DNA of 64,000 bases from Clostridioides difficile ATCC 9689 = DSM 1296 (GTDB lineage: Bacteria > Bacillota > Clostridia > Peptostreptococcales > Peptostreptococcaceae), in the NCBI RefSeq assembly GCF_001077535.1, contig NZ_CP011968.1:2852001-2916000 (forward strand), written 5' to 3'. The first letter of the stretch is position 1. Each line of letters opens with the position of its first letter. The translations under genes were made by a program, and so were the position numbers. A model generated the notes under the pieces. The model was given only the letters and a program-made list of their open reading frames with translations, had not been told where the DNA came from and ran no database searches. Below are positions 9,905-19,775 of the stretch, piece by piece.

Positions 9905-10067
9905 ACTTTATTAAAATTGTATTTTCTTAATAAAGCTAGAACAAAATTTAAAATAGTACTACTTTTTTTATATTGTAGATTTCTACATATTTAAAATCAT
10001 ATCATTATGTATAAAAAATTTAAAAATACCATACTAATCAATATTTTTTGTGTATTTTATAGATTAA

Positions 10068-10112
10068 AGATTAATGATGTCTGTAATTTAAACTTACAAT
10101 CACCACTAATCT
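10068..10112 (-). terminator. Hairpin just after the polysaccharide deacetylase gene
   Basis: Arms 10068-10079 and 10101-10112 pair over 12 bases on the minus strand with two G-U pairs, with a further inner TGTAA/TTACA stem. The following T-rich tract is weak. Within 9821-10126 I see only this structure, the short terminator and one more AT-rich inverted repeat near 9905-9935. Confidence 0.5.
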
Positions 10113-10126
10113 TCAAACAAATATTT

Positions 10127-10906
10127 TTACTTTTGCACTTGCTTATTTTTATCTAAATGTTGTATAAGTTCAGATACTGTTACGAATTTATATCCTCTCT
10201 CTTTTAATTTAGGAATTACTACTTCTAAAGCTTGTATAGTTTGTGATTTATCATTTCTTTTAGTGTTATAATCATGTAAAAGTATTATATTACCATTTTG
10301 GACCTTTGTAAGGATAGTATTTATAATTGCATCTACTCCAGGGTTAGACCAATCTCTAGGGTCTAAGTTTGACCAAAGAATTATATTCATGCCTTTAGAA
10401 ACTATAATATCACAGACACTTTTACTCATGGCTCTATATGGAGGTCTAAATATCTTTGGTTCTACTCCTATTACACTTTTTATAATATTTTGCGTATCTG
10501 TTATTTCTTTTTCAACACTACTATAACTATTTTTTGCAACATTTATATGTGTAAATGTATGATTCCCTATTTCATGCCCCCCATCATATTGTCTTTTTAA
10601 TAATTCTTTGTTATATTCTACTTTTTCTCCAACTACAAAAAAAGTTGCTTTTACATCATTTTTCTTTAATATATCAAGTACTTGTGGTGTAAAATCCTCA
10701 TCTGGACCATCATCAAAAGTCAATGCTAAAATTTTTTCATCCTCATTTCCTTTTTTTATTATTACATCTTCATAATCGTCTTTTATATTGTCATTTAAAC
10801 TATATGCTTCTTTTGAACTATCTTGATTATGTGTATTATGACTATATGTATATACACCTACTATAGATAATAAACATATACATATACCCCATATTATTTT
10901 CTTCAT
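10127..10906 (-). CDS. Secreted/membrane-anchored polysaccharide deacetylase (NodB domain)
   Basis: Metal-dependent hydrolase expected to deacetylate peptidoglycan or another envelope glycan outside the cell. The 259 residues begin with a signal anchor (MKKIIWGICICLLSIVGVY). The NodB domain spans about 60-250. Motif 1 is TFDDGPD (catalytic and metal Asp), motif 2 is HTFTH (metal His), motif 3 is RPPYR, motif 4 is DPRDW and motif 5 is LLHD. All key residues are present. C. difficile has several such deacetylases linked to lysozyme resistance or spore cortex; I cannot tell which this is. The start follows AGAGGTAATGAC. Confidence 0.85.
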   Translation of the reverse strand: MKKIIWGICICLLSIVGVYTYSHNTHNQDSSKEAYSLNDNIKDDYEDVIIKKGNEDEKILALTFDDGPDEDFTPQVLDILKKNDVKATFFVVGEKVEYNKELLKRQYDGGHEIGNHTFTHINVAKNSYSSVEKEITDTQNIIKSVIGVEPKIFRPPYRAMSKSVCDIIVSKGMNIILWSNLDPRDWSNPGVDAIINTILTKVQNGNIILLHDYNTKRNDKSQTIQALEVVIPKLKERGYKFVTVSELIQHLDKNKQVQK

Positions 10907-10960
10907 GTCATTACCTCTTTTCTAATTCATTCTAGCAATATATTTTATAATGTCAGTTTT

Positions 10961-11443
10961 TTAATCTCTCAATATTCCATTTTTATTTAAATCAGTTAAA
11001 TTTGTTAGGTCTTCTGAATAAAAGTTAGAATCTTCTACATCAGGGTTTTGCATTGCATCACCTAATAAATTATTTTCTTTATTTGCACAATCATTACATA
11101 AACTTGTATCTGGCAATATATCCAATCTTTCTAAATCTATTTGATTATGACATAAATCACAAATTCCATATGTTCCATTCTCTATTTTAGATAATGCTAA
11201 GTCTATTTGATACAATCTTCCCTCTTCATGATTTATTAGACTGTTTTGCATATTTTGCATATATAAATCTGTTCCCATGTCTCCTATATGATTATCATAA
11301 CTAGATAATTCTCCTGATGAATACTTTTCACTTGTATGTTTAGTTGTATCTCCAAATAAAGTATTATCTTTCATATCCTCTACTAAATTAGTTAAATTTT
11401 CTCTTTCTTTCAATAATTTATCTTTATATTTTTTAGTATCCAT
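10961..11443 (-). CDS. DksA/TraR C4-type zinc finger protein (YteA-like)
   Basis: A 160-residue member of the YteA/DksA group. The N-terminal half is a helical, charged region. A C4 zinc finger follows, CDLC (about residue 110) paired with CNDC about 20 residues later. YteA-type proteins lack the clear ppGpp/RNAP role shown for E. coli DksA; in Bacillus they are sporulation-associated. I chose ATG 11443 after AGAGGTG, since the GTG at 11452 overlaps that site. It lies upstream of the deacetylase with a 54-base gap and may be co-transcribed. Confidence 0.8.
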   Translation of the reverse strand: MDTKKYKDKLLKERENLTNLVEDMKDNTLFGDTTKHTSEKYSSGELSSYDNHIGDMGTDLYMQNMQNSLINHEEGRLYQIDLALSKIENGTYGICDLCHNQIDLERLDILPDTSLCNDCANKENNLLGDAMQNPDVEDSNFYSEDLTNLTDLNKNGILRD

Positions 11444-11540
11444 TTTTAACACCTCTAATTTTAATATTTACATCATAAAAATAGTATGTGGAAAAGTAAA
11501 TTAAACATACAATAAAAATAAGATTTGATTCGAAAAATAG

Positions 11541-11665
11541 AATGTCTCAAAATGAAATTTTTAGTTCATTTAACCCTCTTTTTTATATAAAATCAAATAT
11601 ATTTTTATCCTTTCAGCAATAAAAAAGAGACTTATCTCTATTTTGAGATAGCCTCTTTTTTGAAC
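11541..11665 (-). repeat. Interspersed ~115-bp repeat, copy C (reverse orientation)
   Basis: Read on the minus strand this begins with a CTCAAAATAGAGATAAG block, has an AT-rich centre around GATAAAAATATATTTGA, and ends with CATTTTGAGACATT. Copies at 19811-19925 and 48286-48392 have the same order. The ends are imperfectly inverted (TCTCAAAAT with ATTTTGAGA), so the RNA would fold into a long hairpin. This copy sits just after cstA and may act as its terminator. A small ORF inside it is not credible as a gene. Confidence 0.7.
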
Positions 11666-11708
11666 ATAATTTAAATACAATTTTTTGATTTTTATAGTTA
11701 TTATTTTA

Positions 11709-13130
11709 CTAACTTGCCAATTTATGATTATTTTGTTCCTTAATATGCTTTGCTTTTTTAAAGAATAAAAGACCAAGAATTATTGCTACAATAACACCTA
11801 TTCCATTAGATATATTAACTGGTAGTCTAAATCCTTCTTTTGCTTGCATTATATAACTAAATGTTACTACAGTCATAAAAAGTGCTGGTAATGTAGTTAT
11901 ATAATGGTTTTTATTTGCTTTGACTAAATATGCAGAACCAGTCCACAACATTATCATTGCAAGTGTTTGATTTGCCCAAGAGAAATATCTCCAAATTATA
12001 TTAAAATCTATAAATGTAAGAGCAACACCAACTGCGAATAATGGTAAAGCTATTAAAAATCTATTTTTGACTGCATCTTGATTATAATTCATTGCATCTG
12101 CTATTGTCAGCCTAGCACTTCTAAATGCTGTATCTCCAGAAGTTATAGGACATGCCACAACTCCAAGTATAGCTAAAGCTCCTCCAATAGGACCCATTAA
12201 TCCAACAGATACTGTATTTACTACTGTTGCTGCTCCACCATCATTAAATATCACATTAAGTTGAGGTATGCCATGGAAATATGACATGGCTGCTGCTGCC
12301 CAAACTAAAGCTATTATACCTTCTGCAACCATTGACCCATAAAATACTGGTCTTGCCTCACTCTCTTTCTCAACACATCTCGCCATAAGTGGTGATTGAG
12401 TTGCATGAAAACCTGATATTGCTCCACATGCTATTGTTATAAATAAGTATGGGAATAAAGGTGTTCCATTTGGATTCATATTTTGTAAATTTATATTTGG
12501 TATGTTATACCCCTTTATTATCAATCCTCCAGCTACACCTACTGCCATAATTAATAATGCTGCTCCAAATAAAGGATATATTTTACCAATCAATTTATCT
12601 ATTGGTAAAACCGTAGCCATAATATAATAAAGTATTATCACTCCAACCCATATTTGTGCGTTTACACCTGTCAATGTCTTTAATAATCCTGCTGGACCTG
12701 TTACAAATACAACTCCAACCAATACTAAAAGAATAACACTAAATATTCTCATTGCTATTTTTGCACCATTTCCTAGATAAAGTCCTACCAACTCTGATGC
12801 AGATGTACCTTTGTTTTTCATTGATAGATATCCTGAAGCAAAATCGTGTACTCCACCAGCAAAGATTGTTCCAAACACAATCCATAAAAATGCTGATGGT
12901 CCAAATAATGCTCCTTGTATAGCTCCAAATATCGGACCTAACCCTGCTATATTTAGAAACTGAATTAAAAAGATTCTCTTCCATTTCATTGGCACATAAT
13001 CTACTCCATCCCTACAAGCTATAGCTGGAGTTTGATTTTTGTCATTGGTTCCAAAAACCTTTTCTACAAAAGTACCATAGACAAAATAACCTACTATAAG
13101 TACTACTATTGAACCTAAAAAGCTTACCAT
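11709..13130 (-). CDS. cstA: CstA carbon-starvation family transporter, likely pyruvate or peptide uptake
   Basis: Polytopic membrane protein of 473 residues with about 12-14 spans. It is shorter than E. coli CstA (about 700). The N-terminus carries TPAIACRDGVDYVPMKWKR and GPIFGAIQGALFGPSAFLW, both CstA signatures, and GISGFHATQSPL-like AISGFHATQSPLMARC follows near 240. Family members are described as pyruvate or peptide transporters induced on starvation. The adjacent LytS/LytTR pair, upstream and co-directional, is the arrangement of pyruvate-sensing systems, which supports pyruvate as substrate. The start follows AAGGGGATG. Confidence 0.88.
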   Translation of the reverse strand: MVSFLGSIVVLIVGYFVYGTFVEKVFGTNDKNQTPAIACRDGVDYVPMKWKRIFLIQFLNIAGLGPIFGAIQGALFGPSAFLWIVFGTIFAGGVHDFASGYLSMKNKGTSASELVGLYLGNGAKIAMRIFSVILLVLVGVVFVTGPAGLLKTLTGVNAQIWVGVIILYYIMATVLPIDKLIGKIYPLFGAALLIMAVGVAGGLIIKGYNIPNINLQNMNPNGTPLFPYLFITIACGAISGFHATQSPLMARCVEKESEARPVFYGSMVAEGIIALVWAAAAMSYFHGIPQLNVIFNDGGAATVVNTVSVGLMGPIGGALAILGVVACPITSGDTAFRSARLTIADAMNYNQDAVKNRFLIALPLFAVGVALTFIDFNIIWRYFSWANQTLAMIMLWTGSAYLVKANKNHYITTLPALFMTVVTFSYIMQAKEGFRLPVNISNGIGVIVAIILGLLFFKKAKHIKEQNNHKLAS

Positions 13131-13275
13131 AAATTCATCCCCTTAGTTTTTATATAATTGCTTTATAAATTTTTATGAGTTTAAGAAAACTATTTCCAGT
13201 TCAAATAGTAATACTTTTTTATGCTAATATAAATATTAATTACATTAAGTGCATATTTAAGTACATGAAATGACT

Positions 13276-14046
13276 TTATATATGCATTAACAGCCTAAAT
13301 TCTTTTACTTTGCTTCTACTTACAGTTACTTCATAATCACTATTTTTTAATTTTAATATGTATGTATTATTAAACCATGGTATAATTTCTTTTACTTTGG
13401 TTAAGTTTACGATATAAGACCTATGTGTTCTAAAAAATGTTTTATCATTTATAAGATTTTCGACTTCTGATATGCCTTCTTTTAATATAAACTTTTCTTT
13501 CTCAGTATATATAAATGTCTGCCTTTCATTAGCTTCACAGTAATATATATCATCAATATCTATTACAACTAATTTATCACCTTTCCAAAGGCTAATTTTA
13601 TGTGTTATTTCTTCTATCTCCTGATTTACTGCTTCCTTCTTATATTTGTATAAATTACTATTTACATTAGATAGTTCAATATCACTCATCTCACTTTTTT
13701 CTAATTTATTCAGCATAGAAATAATTCTCTCTTCAGAATATGGTTTCAATATATAATCAAATACATCCAAAGAAAAAGCATCTACTGCATAACTTTCATA
13801 TGCTGTTATAAAAACAATTTTAGGTCTTGATTTAAACTGATTTAATGTTTTTGCAAGTAGCATTCCATCAAGATGAGGTATATTTATATCTAAAAAAATT
13901 ACATCTATTTTATTTTCCTGAATAAAGTCTAACACCTCTATACCATTGGTAAATTCACTTACTACCTCGATTCCACTTTTATTTTCAATAAAATATCTCA
14001 ATTCCTTTCTTGCTGGAAATTCATCTTCCACTATTATAGCTCTCAT
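13276..14046 (-). CDS. LytTR-family response regulator
   Basis: A 256-residue DNA-binding response regulator. The receiver domain (about 1-120) has the acidic pocket VEDE at residues 8-11, the phospho-acceptor Asp in DVIFLDINIPHLDG near residue 54, and a conserved KPY lysine near 103. The C-terminal LytTR domain (about 150-254) includes FFRTHRSYIVNLTKV. The start overlaps the end of the sensor kinase region by 4 bases of spacing, so they form one unit. By synteny it should activate cstA. No operator could be picked out with confidence in 13131-13275. Confidence 0.9.
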   Translation of the reverse strand: MRAIIVEDEFPARKELRYFIENKSGIEVVSEFTNGIEVLDFIQENKIDVIFLDINIPHLDGMLLAKTLNQFKSRPKIVFITAYESYAVDAFSLDVFDYILKPYSEERIISMLNKLEKSEMSDIELSNVNSNLYKYKKEAVNQEIEEITHKISLWKGDKLVVIDIDDIYYCEANERQTFIYTEKEKFILKEGISEVENLINDKTFFRTHRSYIVNLTKVKEIIPWFNNTYILKLKNSDYEVTVSRSKVKEFRLLMHI

Positions 14047-14050
14047 ACTT

Positions 14051-15253
14051 CTACTCCTTTACATAAAATACTATCAAAGTCCCATTATCTATTCTTCTTA
14101 TATTAAGCCCTCTTCCATACATCAGTTTAAGCCTTAAATGTACATTATAAAGCCCAATCTTATTTTCTGGCATATTATCTTGATATACATTATTTATAAT
14201 TTCCTCACTTATACCTATACCATTATCCTCTATTGATATTCTCACAGTATTTTCTAATGAATACGGTAACTTTTTTATGGATATTTTCACTACACCAGCT
14301 CTACCACTTTCTAAAATACCATGTATTATTGCATTTTCCACTAATGGTTGTATAATCAAACTTGGAATCTTTATATTTACATCTTCTATATCATAAGATA
14401 CAGTTAGTAATTCTCCAAACCTAGCTTTTTCTATCTCTACAAAAGATTTAACTTGTTCAATCTCTTTATTTATATCAATTAAGTTATCACTATATTCAAG
14501 ATTATATCTTAGATAAGTTGATAAATTTATTATTAACTCTCTAGCCTTATCTGGACTAAATCTTATAAATGAAGCTATTGTGTTTAGGGAATTAAACAAA
14601 AAATGTGGATTAATTTGTCTTTGAAGTGCTTTTATTTCTGCTTTATTTCTCGCTTCTATATCTTTTTTATCTTTCTCAATCCCCTCTACTATAGATATAA
14701 CAAATCCTATTCCAATCTGCCCAACTATTAAAGGTAAATATATTCCACCGATTATTTGAATTGCTAAAGAATGTGGATATGATATTAAGTATATAAGTAA
14801 TATAGTAAAACTTTCAGAAATCATGCCTACCAATATTCCATACATTACTCTATGTTGTTTTGGTATCCTCTTATATAGAAATCCTGATAATACACCTGCT
14901 AGTATACTTGATAAAAGACATGGAACAGATGTTATCCCCCCAATATCCATAAAATATCTATGAATCCCTGAAAAAACTCCTGCTGTAATACCTACCATCG
15001 GACCAAATAAAATGCCACCTGATACTATAGATATTATTCTAGTGTTTACTATTGACCCCATATAATTTATACCACTATAAGTTCCAAATATGGCTAAAAA
15101 AGTAAAAACTAATGCTATACAGACCAAGTCATTAAAACTATATTCTTCCTTTTGAAATATCTGCTTAAATATTTTTAACTTTGTTATTAGAAGAAACAAT
15201 ACTACAATAAGGCTTGTCTTTTCTATTAATGCGATTAAAATTGATGTTTTCAT
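14051..15253 (-). CDS. LytS/YpdA-type sensor histidine kinase
   Basis: Membrane kinase of 400 residues. Five or six N-terminal spans form a 5TM-5TMR_LYT sensor (about 1-190) with the PMVGITAGVFSGIHRYF motif. There is no obvious GAF domain, unlike some homologues. The His_kinase domain has the phospho-accepting His in QINPHFLFNSLN near residue 219. The ATP-binding domain follows with VENAIIHG and DNGIGIS. It is immediately upstream of its response regulator and of cstA. Related systems sense extracellular pyruvate; that ligand is inferred here from context only. Confidence 0.88.
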   Translation of the reverse strand: MKTSILIALIEKTSLIVVLFLLITKLKIFKQIFQKEEYSFNDLVCIALVFTFLAIFGTYSGINYMGSIVNTRIISIVSGGILFGPMVGITAGVFSGIHRYFMDIGGITSVPCLLSSILAGVLSGFLYKRIPKQHRVMYGILVGMISESFTILLIYLISYPHSLAIQIIGGIYLPLIVGQIGIGFVISIVEGIEKDKKDIEARNKAEIKALQRQINPHFLFNSLNTIASFIRFSPDKARELIINLSTYLRYNLEYSDNLIDINKEIEQVKSFVEIEKARFGELLTVSYDIEDVNIKIPSLIIQPLVENAIIHGILESGRAGVVKISIKKLPYSLENTVRISIEDNGIGISEEIINNVYQDNMPENKIGLYNVHLRLKLMYGRGLNIRRIDNGTLIVFYVKE

Positions 15254-16118
15254 AATCCCCCTTTAAAAAATAAATTTTTACACACTCTAAATTTATTATG
15301 GTTGTTATAAATTACATATTTGAAGTAATCCTATCACAAAACTTTCCACATTTAATCTTTTAATTAAATAAGAAATAGTTGTACTTCTATTAACAACTAA
15401 TACTAGCTAGCATAAGCTTGTAATAACTTGTAGTTATTATTAACTTTACAATTCTAGTATTTAATTTTATACTTTAGAAATCTCTTTTCTTAGAAATAAT
15501 ACTTTCGAATATCATATAATACAATATTATGTAGATTCTTACTCATACAACATATTTCTTTAAAAATTTTATACTATTCTTTGTTCAAATATCTCATTTG
15601 ATTTAATTGTGTTAAACACACATTATCATCTCTCTGTTATATATTTATTATATAGCCGTATATCGATAAAGTAAATAAATCCCATATTTAAAATAATATG
15701 TTTGACAATAAATTATTATAATGTATATTTACCATAATAATTTGTCAACCTTGAAAGTTACTTCTATAATTATTGTTAAATAATTCTTCTAAAAAAAATA
15801 CCTATAAATTTTATTTTCTGAAATACATAGTTATAACTATTTTTATCACGTATAAGAATAAAAATTCCAGAAAATTTTTATTATCTAAGTTAATATAAAA
15901 CATATTATTTAATATAAATAAATTTTTTATAATAATATATTGATTTAATTTACTTTATTATTGTAAACTATAAGTATAAGATATACTATATAAACAAGCA
16001 TAAATATACCTTAATTCTAACTATCCTTAATCTTATTTATCTCCTAGTGTTATTTTATGTATTTTCTATAAAATACTTTTGTTTTTTTACTTTTGAATTT
16101 TTTATAGGAGGGTATTTA
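15254..16118. other. 865-bp AT-rich intergenic region upstream of cdtR
   Basis: No ORF of note, no riboswitch consensus and no tRNA. It holds the divergent control regions of the LytS operon and cdtR. An upstream edge of the CDT locus should lie here, but I cannot place it without a comparison genome. Small palindromes (for example CTAGCTAG near 15408) occur but are not distinctive. Confidence 0.5.
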
Positions 16119-16865
16119 GTGGATATATTAATCTTTGATAATGATGTTTGTTTTGGAATGAAACTAAAAGAAAAAATAAATAATATTTTAATAAAAGAAG
16201 GTTTTGATAATGATGTTGTAAGATTATATCATAATGCAAATTTGTTATTAAAAGAGCTTACTGAAAAAAATAAAGTAAGAATATATTTTATAGTTGTAGA
16301 CGCAAAATATAAGATAAGTAATGAATTATCTGATGGATTATGGATAGCACAAAAAATTAGAGAATCAGATTATATTAGTCCAATCATATTTCTTACAAAT
16401 CATATAGAAATGATTTTAGGGATCTTCGATTATAGGTTAGAAGTTATGGACTTTATACTAAAACATGATATGGAAATTGCTGAAAGTAAAATAAAAGCTT
16501 GTATTAAAATTGCTCACAAAAGATACATTAAAGAAAAAAATTATCGCTCTAATTTTTTTACTATCTATTCAGATTTCTCACTATGGAAAATTTCATTTGA
16601 TGAAGTTATATATTTTGAAACAAGCACTATTCCACATAAAATAAAATTAGTGACTACTTCTAGAATATTTGAATTCTATAAAAGTTTAAAGTCTTTACCA
16701 GATTTAGATGCATGCTTTATCCGTGTACATAAATCTTTTGTAGTTAATAAATATCATATTGTTTCTCTCGACCTAAAGAAAAATAATATTAAAATGAGTA
16801 ATGGCCATATATGTCGTATATCTAATACATATAGAAATATTTTAAAGAATATTATTAAAACATAA
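16119..16865 (+). CDS. cdtR: CdtR, LytTR-type regulator of the binary toxin locus
   Basis: Orphan response regulator that activates cdtA/cdtB and, in some ribotypes, influences TcdA/TcdB. The 248-residue form starts at GTG 16119 behind a strong AGGAGGG (16106-16112); the frame extends to 16047 without such a site. It has a receiver-like domain with the phospho-acceptor candidate Asp61 (FIVVDAKYK) and a C-terminal LytTR domain with FIRVHKSFVVNKYHI. The gene is intact although its target genes downstream are destroyed. No cognate kinase is adjacent; the nearest is the LytS-type kinase starting at 15253. Recognition is from memory of CdtR. Confidence 0.92.
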   Translation: MDILIFDNDVCFGMKLKEKINNILIKEGFDNDVVRLYHNANLLLKELTEKNKVRIYFIVVDAKYKISNELSDGLWIAQKIRESDYISPIIFLTNHIEMILGIFDYRLEVMDFILKHDMEIAESKIKACIKIAHKRYIKEKNYRSNFFTIYSDFSLWKISFDEVIYFETSTIPHKIKLVTTSRIFEFYKSLKSLPDLDACFIRVHKSFVVNKYHIVSLDLKKNNIKMSNGHICRISNTYRNILKNIIKT

Positions 16866-16867
16866 TA

Positions 16868-16935
16868 AATAGAAAAAGGAGATGTCTCAAGATAAAAATT
16901 TGAACCATCTCTTTTTTATACAAAAAGAGTAATCC
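16868..16935 (-). repeat. Partial copy D of the interspersed repeat, after cdtR
   Basis: GGAGATGTCTCAAGAT through CTCTTTTTTATACAAAAAGAG corresponds to one end of the repeat family in the same orientation as copy C. The other half is missing. AGAGATGG/CCATCTCT pairing would give a hairpin with a T run, so it may terminate cdtR. The remaining 16936-17253 is AT-rich promoter space of the former cdtA; no gene seen. Confidence 0.5.
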
Positions 16936-17253
16936 CTAAGAATCCTCTATATAATAATCATATTGTGAAAAAACACATACTGACTATATCATATATAACT
17001 ACTATTAGATATTATAACAATTGTTCCTAGATTATGATTCGATAAGATAGCTCATTAAATCATAAAAGTACGAAATAGTCTCTTTAAAATATTCAGTTGT
17101 TATTTTGTACTGACATATCATATAAATACATATTTTTATGATATATACCTACATATTTTATGAAATTTATATAAAAAATTCTTATTTAGATTATATAATC
17201 TAAATAAATTAAAATTCAAAAGTTAACTAAACTAATATTTGTAGGGAGAATAA

Positions 17254-17780
17254 ATGAAAAAATTTAGGAAACATAAAAGTATTAGTAATTGTATATCTAT
17301 ATTGTTGATATTATATCTAACTTTAGGTAGTTTGTTACCTAATAACATTTATGCACAAGATTTACAAAGCTATAGTGGAAAAGTTTGTAATACTACTTAC
17401 AAGGCTCCTATAGAAAGATCAGAAGGATTTTTTTAAAGATAAAGAAAAGGCTAAAGAATGAGAAAGAAAAGATCAAAAACTTGAAAAATCTGAAAAAGAA
17501 GTATTAGGATCATATAAAAAAGATTCTATAGAGATAAGCAAATATTCTCAGACAAGAAATTATTTTTATGATTATCAAATAGAAGCAAATTCTTGAGAAA
17601 AAGAATATAGAGAACTTCGAAATGCTATATCAAAAAATAAAATAGATAAACCTATGTATGTATATTATTTTGAATCTCCAGAAAAATTTGCATTTAATAA
17701 AGTAATAAGAACAAAAAATCAAAACGAAATTTCATTAGAAAAATTTAATGAGTTTAAAGAAACTATACAAGACAAATTAT
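17254..17780 (+). pseudogene. cdtA: Remnant of cdtA (binary toxin ADP-ribosyltransferase), 5' part
   Basis: Matches the start of CDTa: signal peptide MKKFRKHKSISNCISILL to IYAQDLQSYS, then the start of the N-terminal domain. Lesions visible are a one-base insertion near 17421-17434 that ends the frame at 17434, TGA at 17459 (expected Trp), a small in-frame loss after ERK, and TGA at 17594 (expected Arg). Homology stops after KETIQDKL. The ADP-ribosyltransferase domain is absent, so no enzyme can be made. Comparison is to the CDTa protein as I remember it. Confidence 0.9.
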
Positions 17781-19339
17781 TACCATACAACAGATAATTC
17801 AACTGCTGTTCAAAATAGCAATGGATAATCATGAAATACTGGATTAAGTATAAACAAAGGAGAATCTGCATATATAAATGCAAATATTAGATACTACAAC
17901 ACAGGTACTGCACCTATGTACAAAGTGACACCAACAACAAATTTAGTGTTAGATGGAGATGCATTATCAACTATCAAAGCACAAGAAAATCAAATTGGCA
18001 ATAATCTATCTCCTGGAAATACTTATCTCAAAAAAGGATTTTCACCTATGGCTCTTAACACAATGTATCAATTTAGTTCTAGACTGATTCCTATAAATTA
18101 TAATTAATTAAAAAAATTAGATGATGGAAAGCAAATTAAATTAGAAACAACACAAGTAAGTGGAAATTTTGGTACAAAAAATGGTTCTGGACAAATAGTA
18201 ACAGAATGAAATAGTTGGTAAGACGATATAGGTCAAATTGACAGTATTTCTGTATCTATTATATTAGATACAGAAAATGAATCTTACAAAAGAAGAATTA
18301 CTGCTAAAAGTTTACAGGTCCCAGAAGATAAAACACCTGAACTTACAATTGGAGAAGCAATTGAAAAAACTTTTGGCACTACTAAAAAAGATGGTTTGTT
18401 ATATTTTAATAATATACCAATAGATGAAAGTTGTGTTGAACTCATATTTGATGATAATATAGGCAATAAGATTAAAGACAGTTTAAAAACTTTGTCTGAT
18501 AAACAAATATGTAATGTTAAACTTGAAAGAGGAATGAATATACTTATAAAAACACCAACTTACTTTACTAATTTTGATGATTACAATAATTACCCTAGTA
18601 TATGGAGTAATGTTAATACTACAAATCAAGATGGTTTAAAAGGCTCAGCAAATAGATTAAATGGTGAGACGAAGATTAAAATACCTATGTCTGAACTAAA
18701 ACCTTATAAACGTTATGTTTTTAGTAAAATTCAAAAAATCCTTTAACATATAATTCAATAATTGTAAATATAAAAGTAAAAGAAGAAAAAACGGATTATT
18801 TGGTACTAGAACAAGGATATACAAAATTTAGTTATGAATTTGAAACTACTGAAAAAGATTCTTCTAATATAAATATAGCATTAATTGATAGTGATACAAT
18901 ATACTTAGATAACTTATCTATTACAGAGCTAAATAGTACTCCTGAAATACTTGATGAACCAGAAGTTAAAATTCCAACTGTTCAAGAAATAATAGTTACA
19001 CATAAAATATATTCTGCAGATTTTAAATTTAATCCAAGTACAATAAAGGCTTATATAAATGGTATGTATTTTACACCAACATAAACTAATAAAGAAGCTC
19101 TCGATTATGTCCAAAAATATAGAGTTGAAGCTACTTTACAATATTTTGGATTTAAAGATATTGAAACTAAAGATAAAGAATTGCGTAATTATTTAGGAGA
19201 TACAAATCAACCTAAAACTGATTGTGTTAATCTTAGGAGTTATTTTACAGGTGGAGAAAATATTATGACATACAAGAAATTAAGAATATATACAATTACT
19301 CAAGATGATAGAGAGTTATTGGTTCTTAGTGTTGATTAG
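17781..19339 (+). pseudogene. cdtB: Remnant of cdtB (binary toxin translocation component), 3' part
   Basis: Starts abruptly at HTTDNSTAVQNSNG, within the pore-forming region of CDTb, and runs to the native C-terminus RELLVLSVD at 19337. Stops interrupt it at 17826 (TAA), 17832 (TGA), 18105 (TAA), 18207 (TGA), 18219 (TAA) and 19082 (TAA). A one-base deletion near 18727 shifts frame. The N-terminal activation domain and the first half of the pore domain are missing. The segment is joined to cdtA out of frame. It is non-functional. Several pieces look like ORFs of 60-116 codons but are fragments of this gene. Confidence 0.9.
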
Positions 19340-19381
19340 TATCAAATGATTTAAATTTATCCCCACAATACAATATGTATT

Positions 19382-19425
19382 TACCTTATAAAGTATTAAA
19401 AAATTAACTTTATAAGGTATTTTTT
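19382..19425 (+). terminator. Terminator of the former cdtA-cdtB operon
   Basis: Perfect 13-bp inverted repeat (19382-19394 with 19407-19419), 12-base loop, followed by TTTTTTATTT. Confidence 0.85.
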
Positions 19426-19567
19426 ATTTAAATATTATCTTCTTCTAATATATTCTTTTTTAGAACTATATTGTATTAAAAAGATAATTATCTGTATCAT
19501 ATCACCTATATATAAACATAAATTCATTTAATTATATAAATTTAAAAAATATTTTTTTGATATATTA

Positions 19568-19596
19568 TTGACAATTTTCATTATAAGAGTTAAAAT
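19568..19596 (+). promoter_or_regulatory. Strong sigma-A type promoter in the gap before trpS
   Basis: TTGACA (19568-19573), 17-base spacer, TAAAAT (19591-19596). No protein-coding gene follows on this strand, which points to a non-coding transcript. Confidence 0.65.
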
Positions 19597-19602
19597 TAAC
19601 TC

Positions 19603-19678
19603 ATAAATTACATATTGGGTATAAAATACAATGTATGTTAGAAGTTGTTTCAGAAGGCTATGGTTTTCTGATTTTTTT
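19603..19678 (+). ncRNA. Candidate small RNA (~75 nt, possibly ~200 nt by readthrough)
   Basis: The predicted start is near 19603. A first hairpin pairs ACATA..TTG with CAA..TGTATGT (about 19609-19638). A terminator follows: TCAGAA (19650-19655) with TTCTGA (19666-19671) and seven T. Readthrough would pass AAAGTTGAC/GTTAACTTT (19707-19728), a TTATTC..ACTTT hairpin (19734-19762) and a second terminator ending near 19802. No ORF with a ribosome site lies inside. This is inferred from promoter plus terminator spacing only. Confidence 0.5.
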
Positions 19679-19706
19679 ATGCTCAGTAGTGATATGCAAA
19701 AAAGAC

Positions 19707-19728
19707 AAAGTTGACATCAGTTAACTTT
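19707..19728 (-). terminator. Possible terminator for leftward trpS transcripts
   Basis: AAAGTTGAC/GTTAACTTT stem, 4-base loop. On the minus strand it is followed by GTCTTTTTT. It would stop trpS readthrough before the CDT remnant. Confidence 0.5.
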
Positions 19729-19775
19729 TACCTTTATTCTACTTTCCCCAAAGTAAGAATAATCTAACCCCTTTG

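Noticed and set aside
11570-11776. Small open reading frame on the minus strand inside the interspersed repeat
   Set aside because: No ribosome site, overlaps the end of cstA and lies within a non-coding repeat copy; codon use unlike real genes.
15254-16118. c-di-GMP, SAM or other riboswitch upstream of cdtR
   Set aside because: No match to the conserved cores was found on reading either strand.
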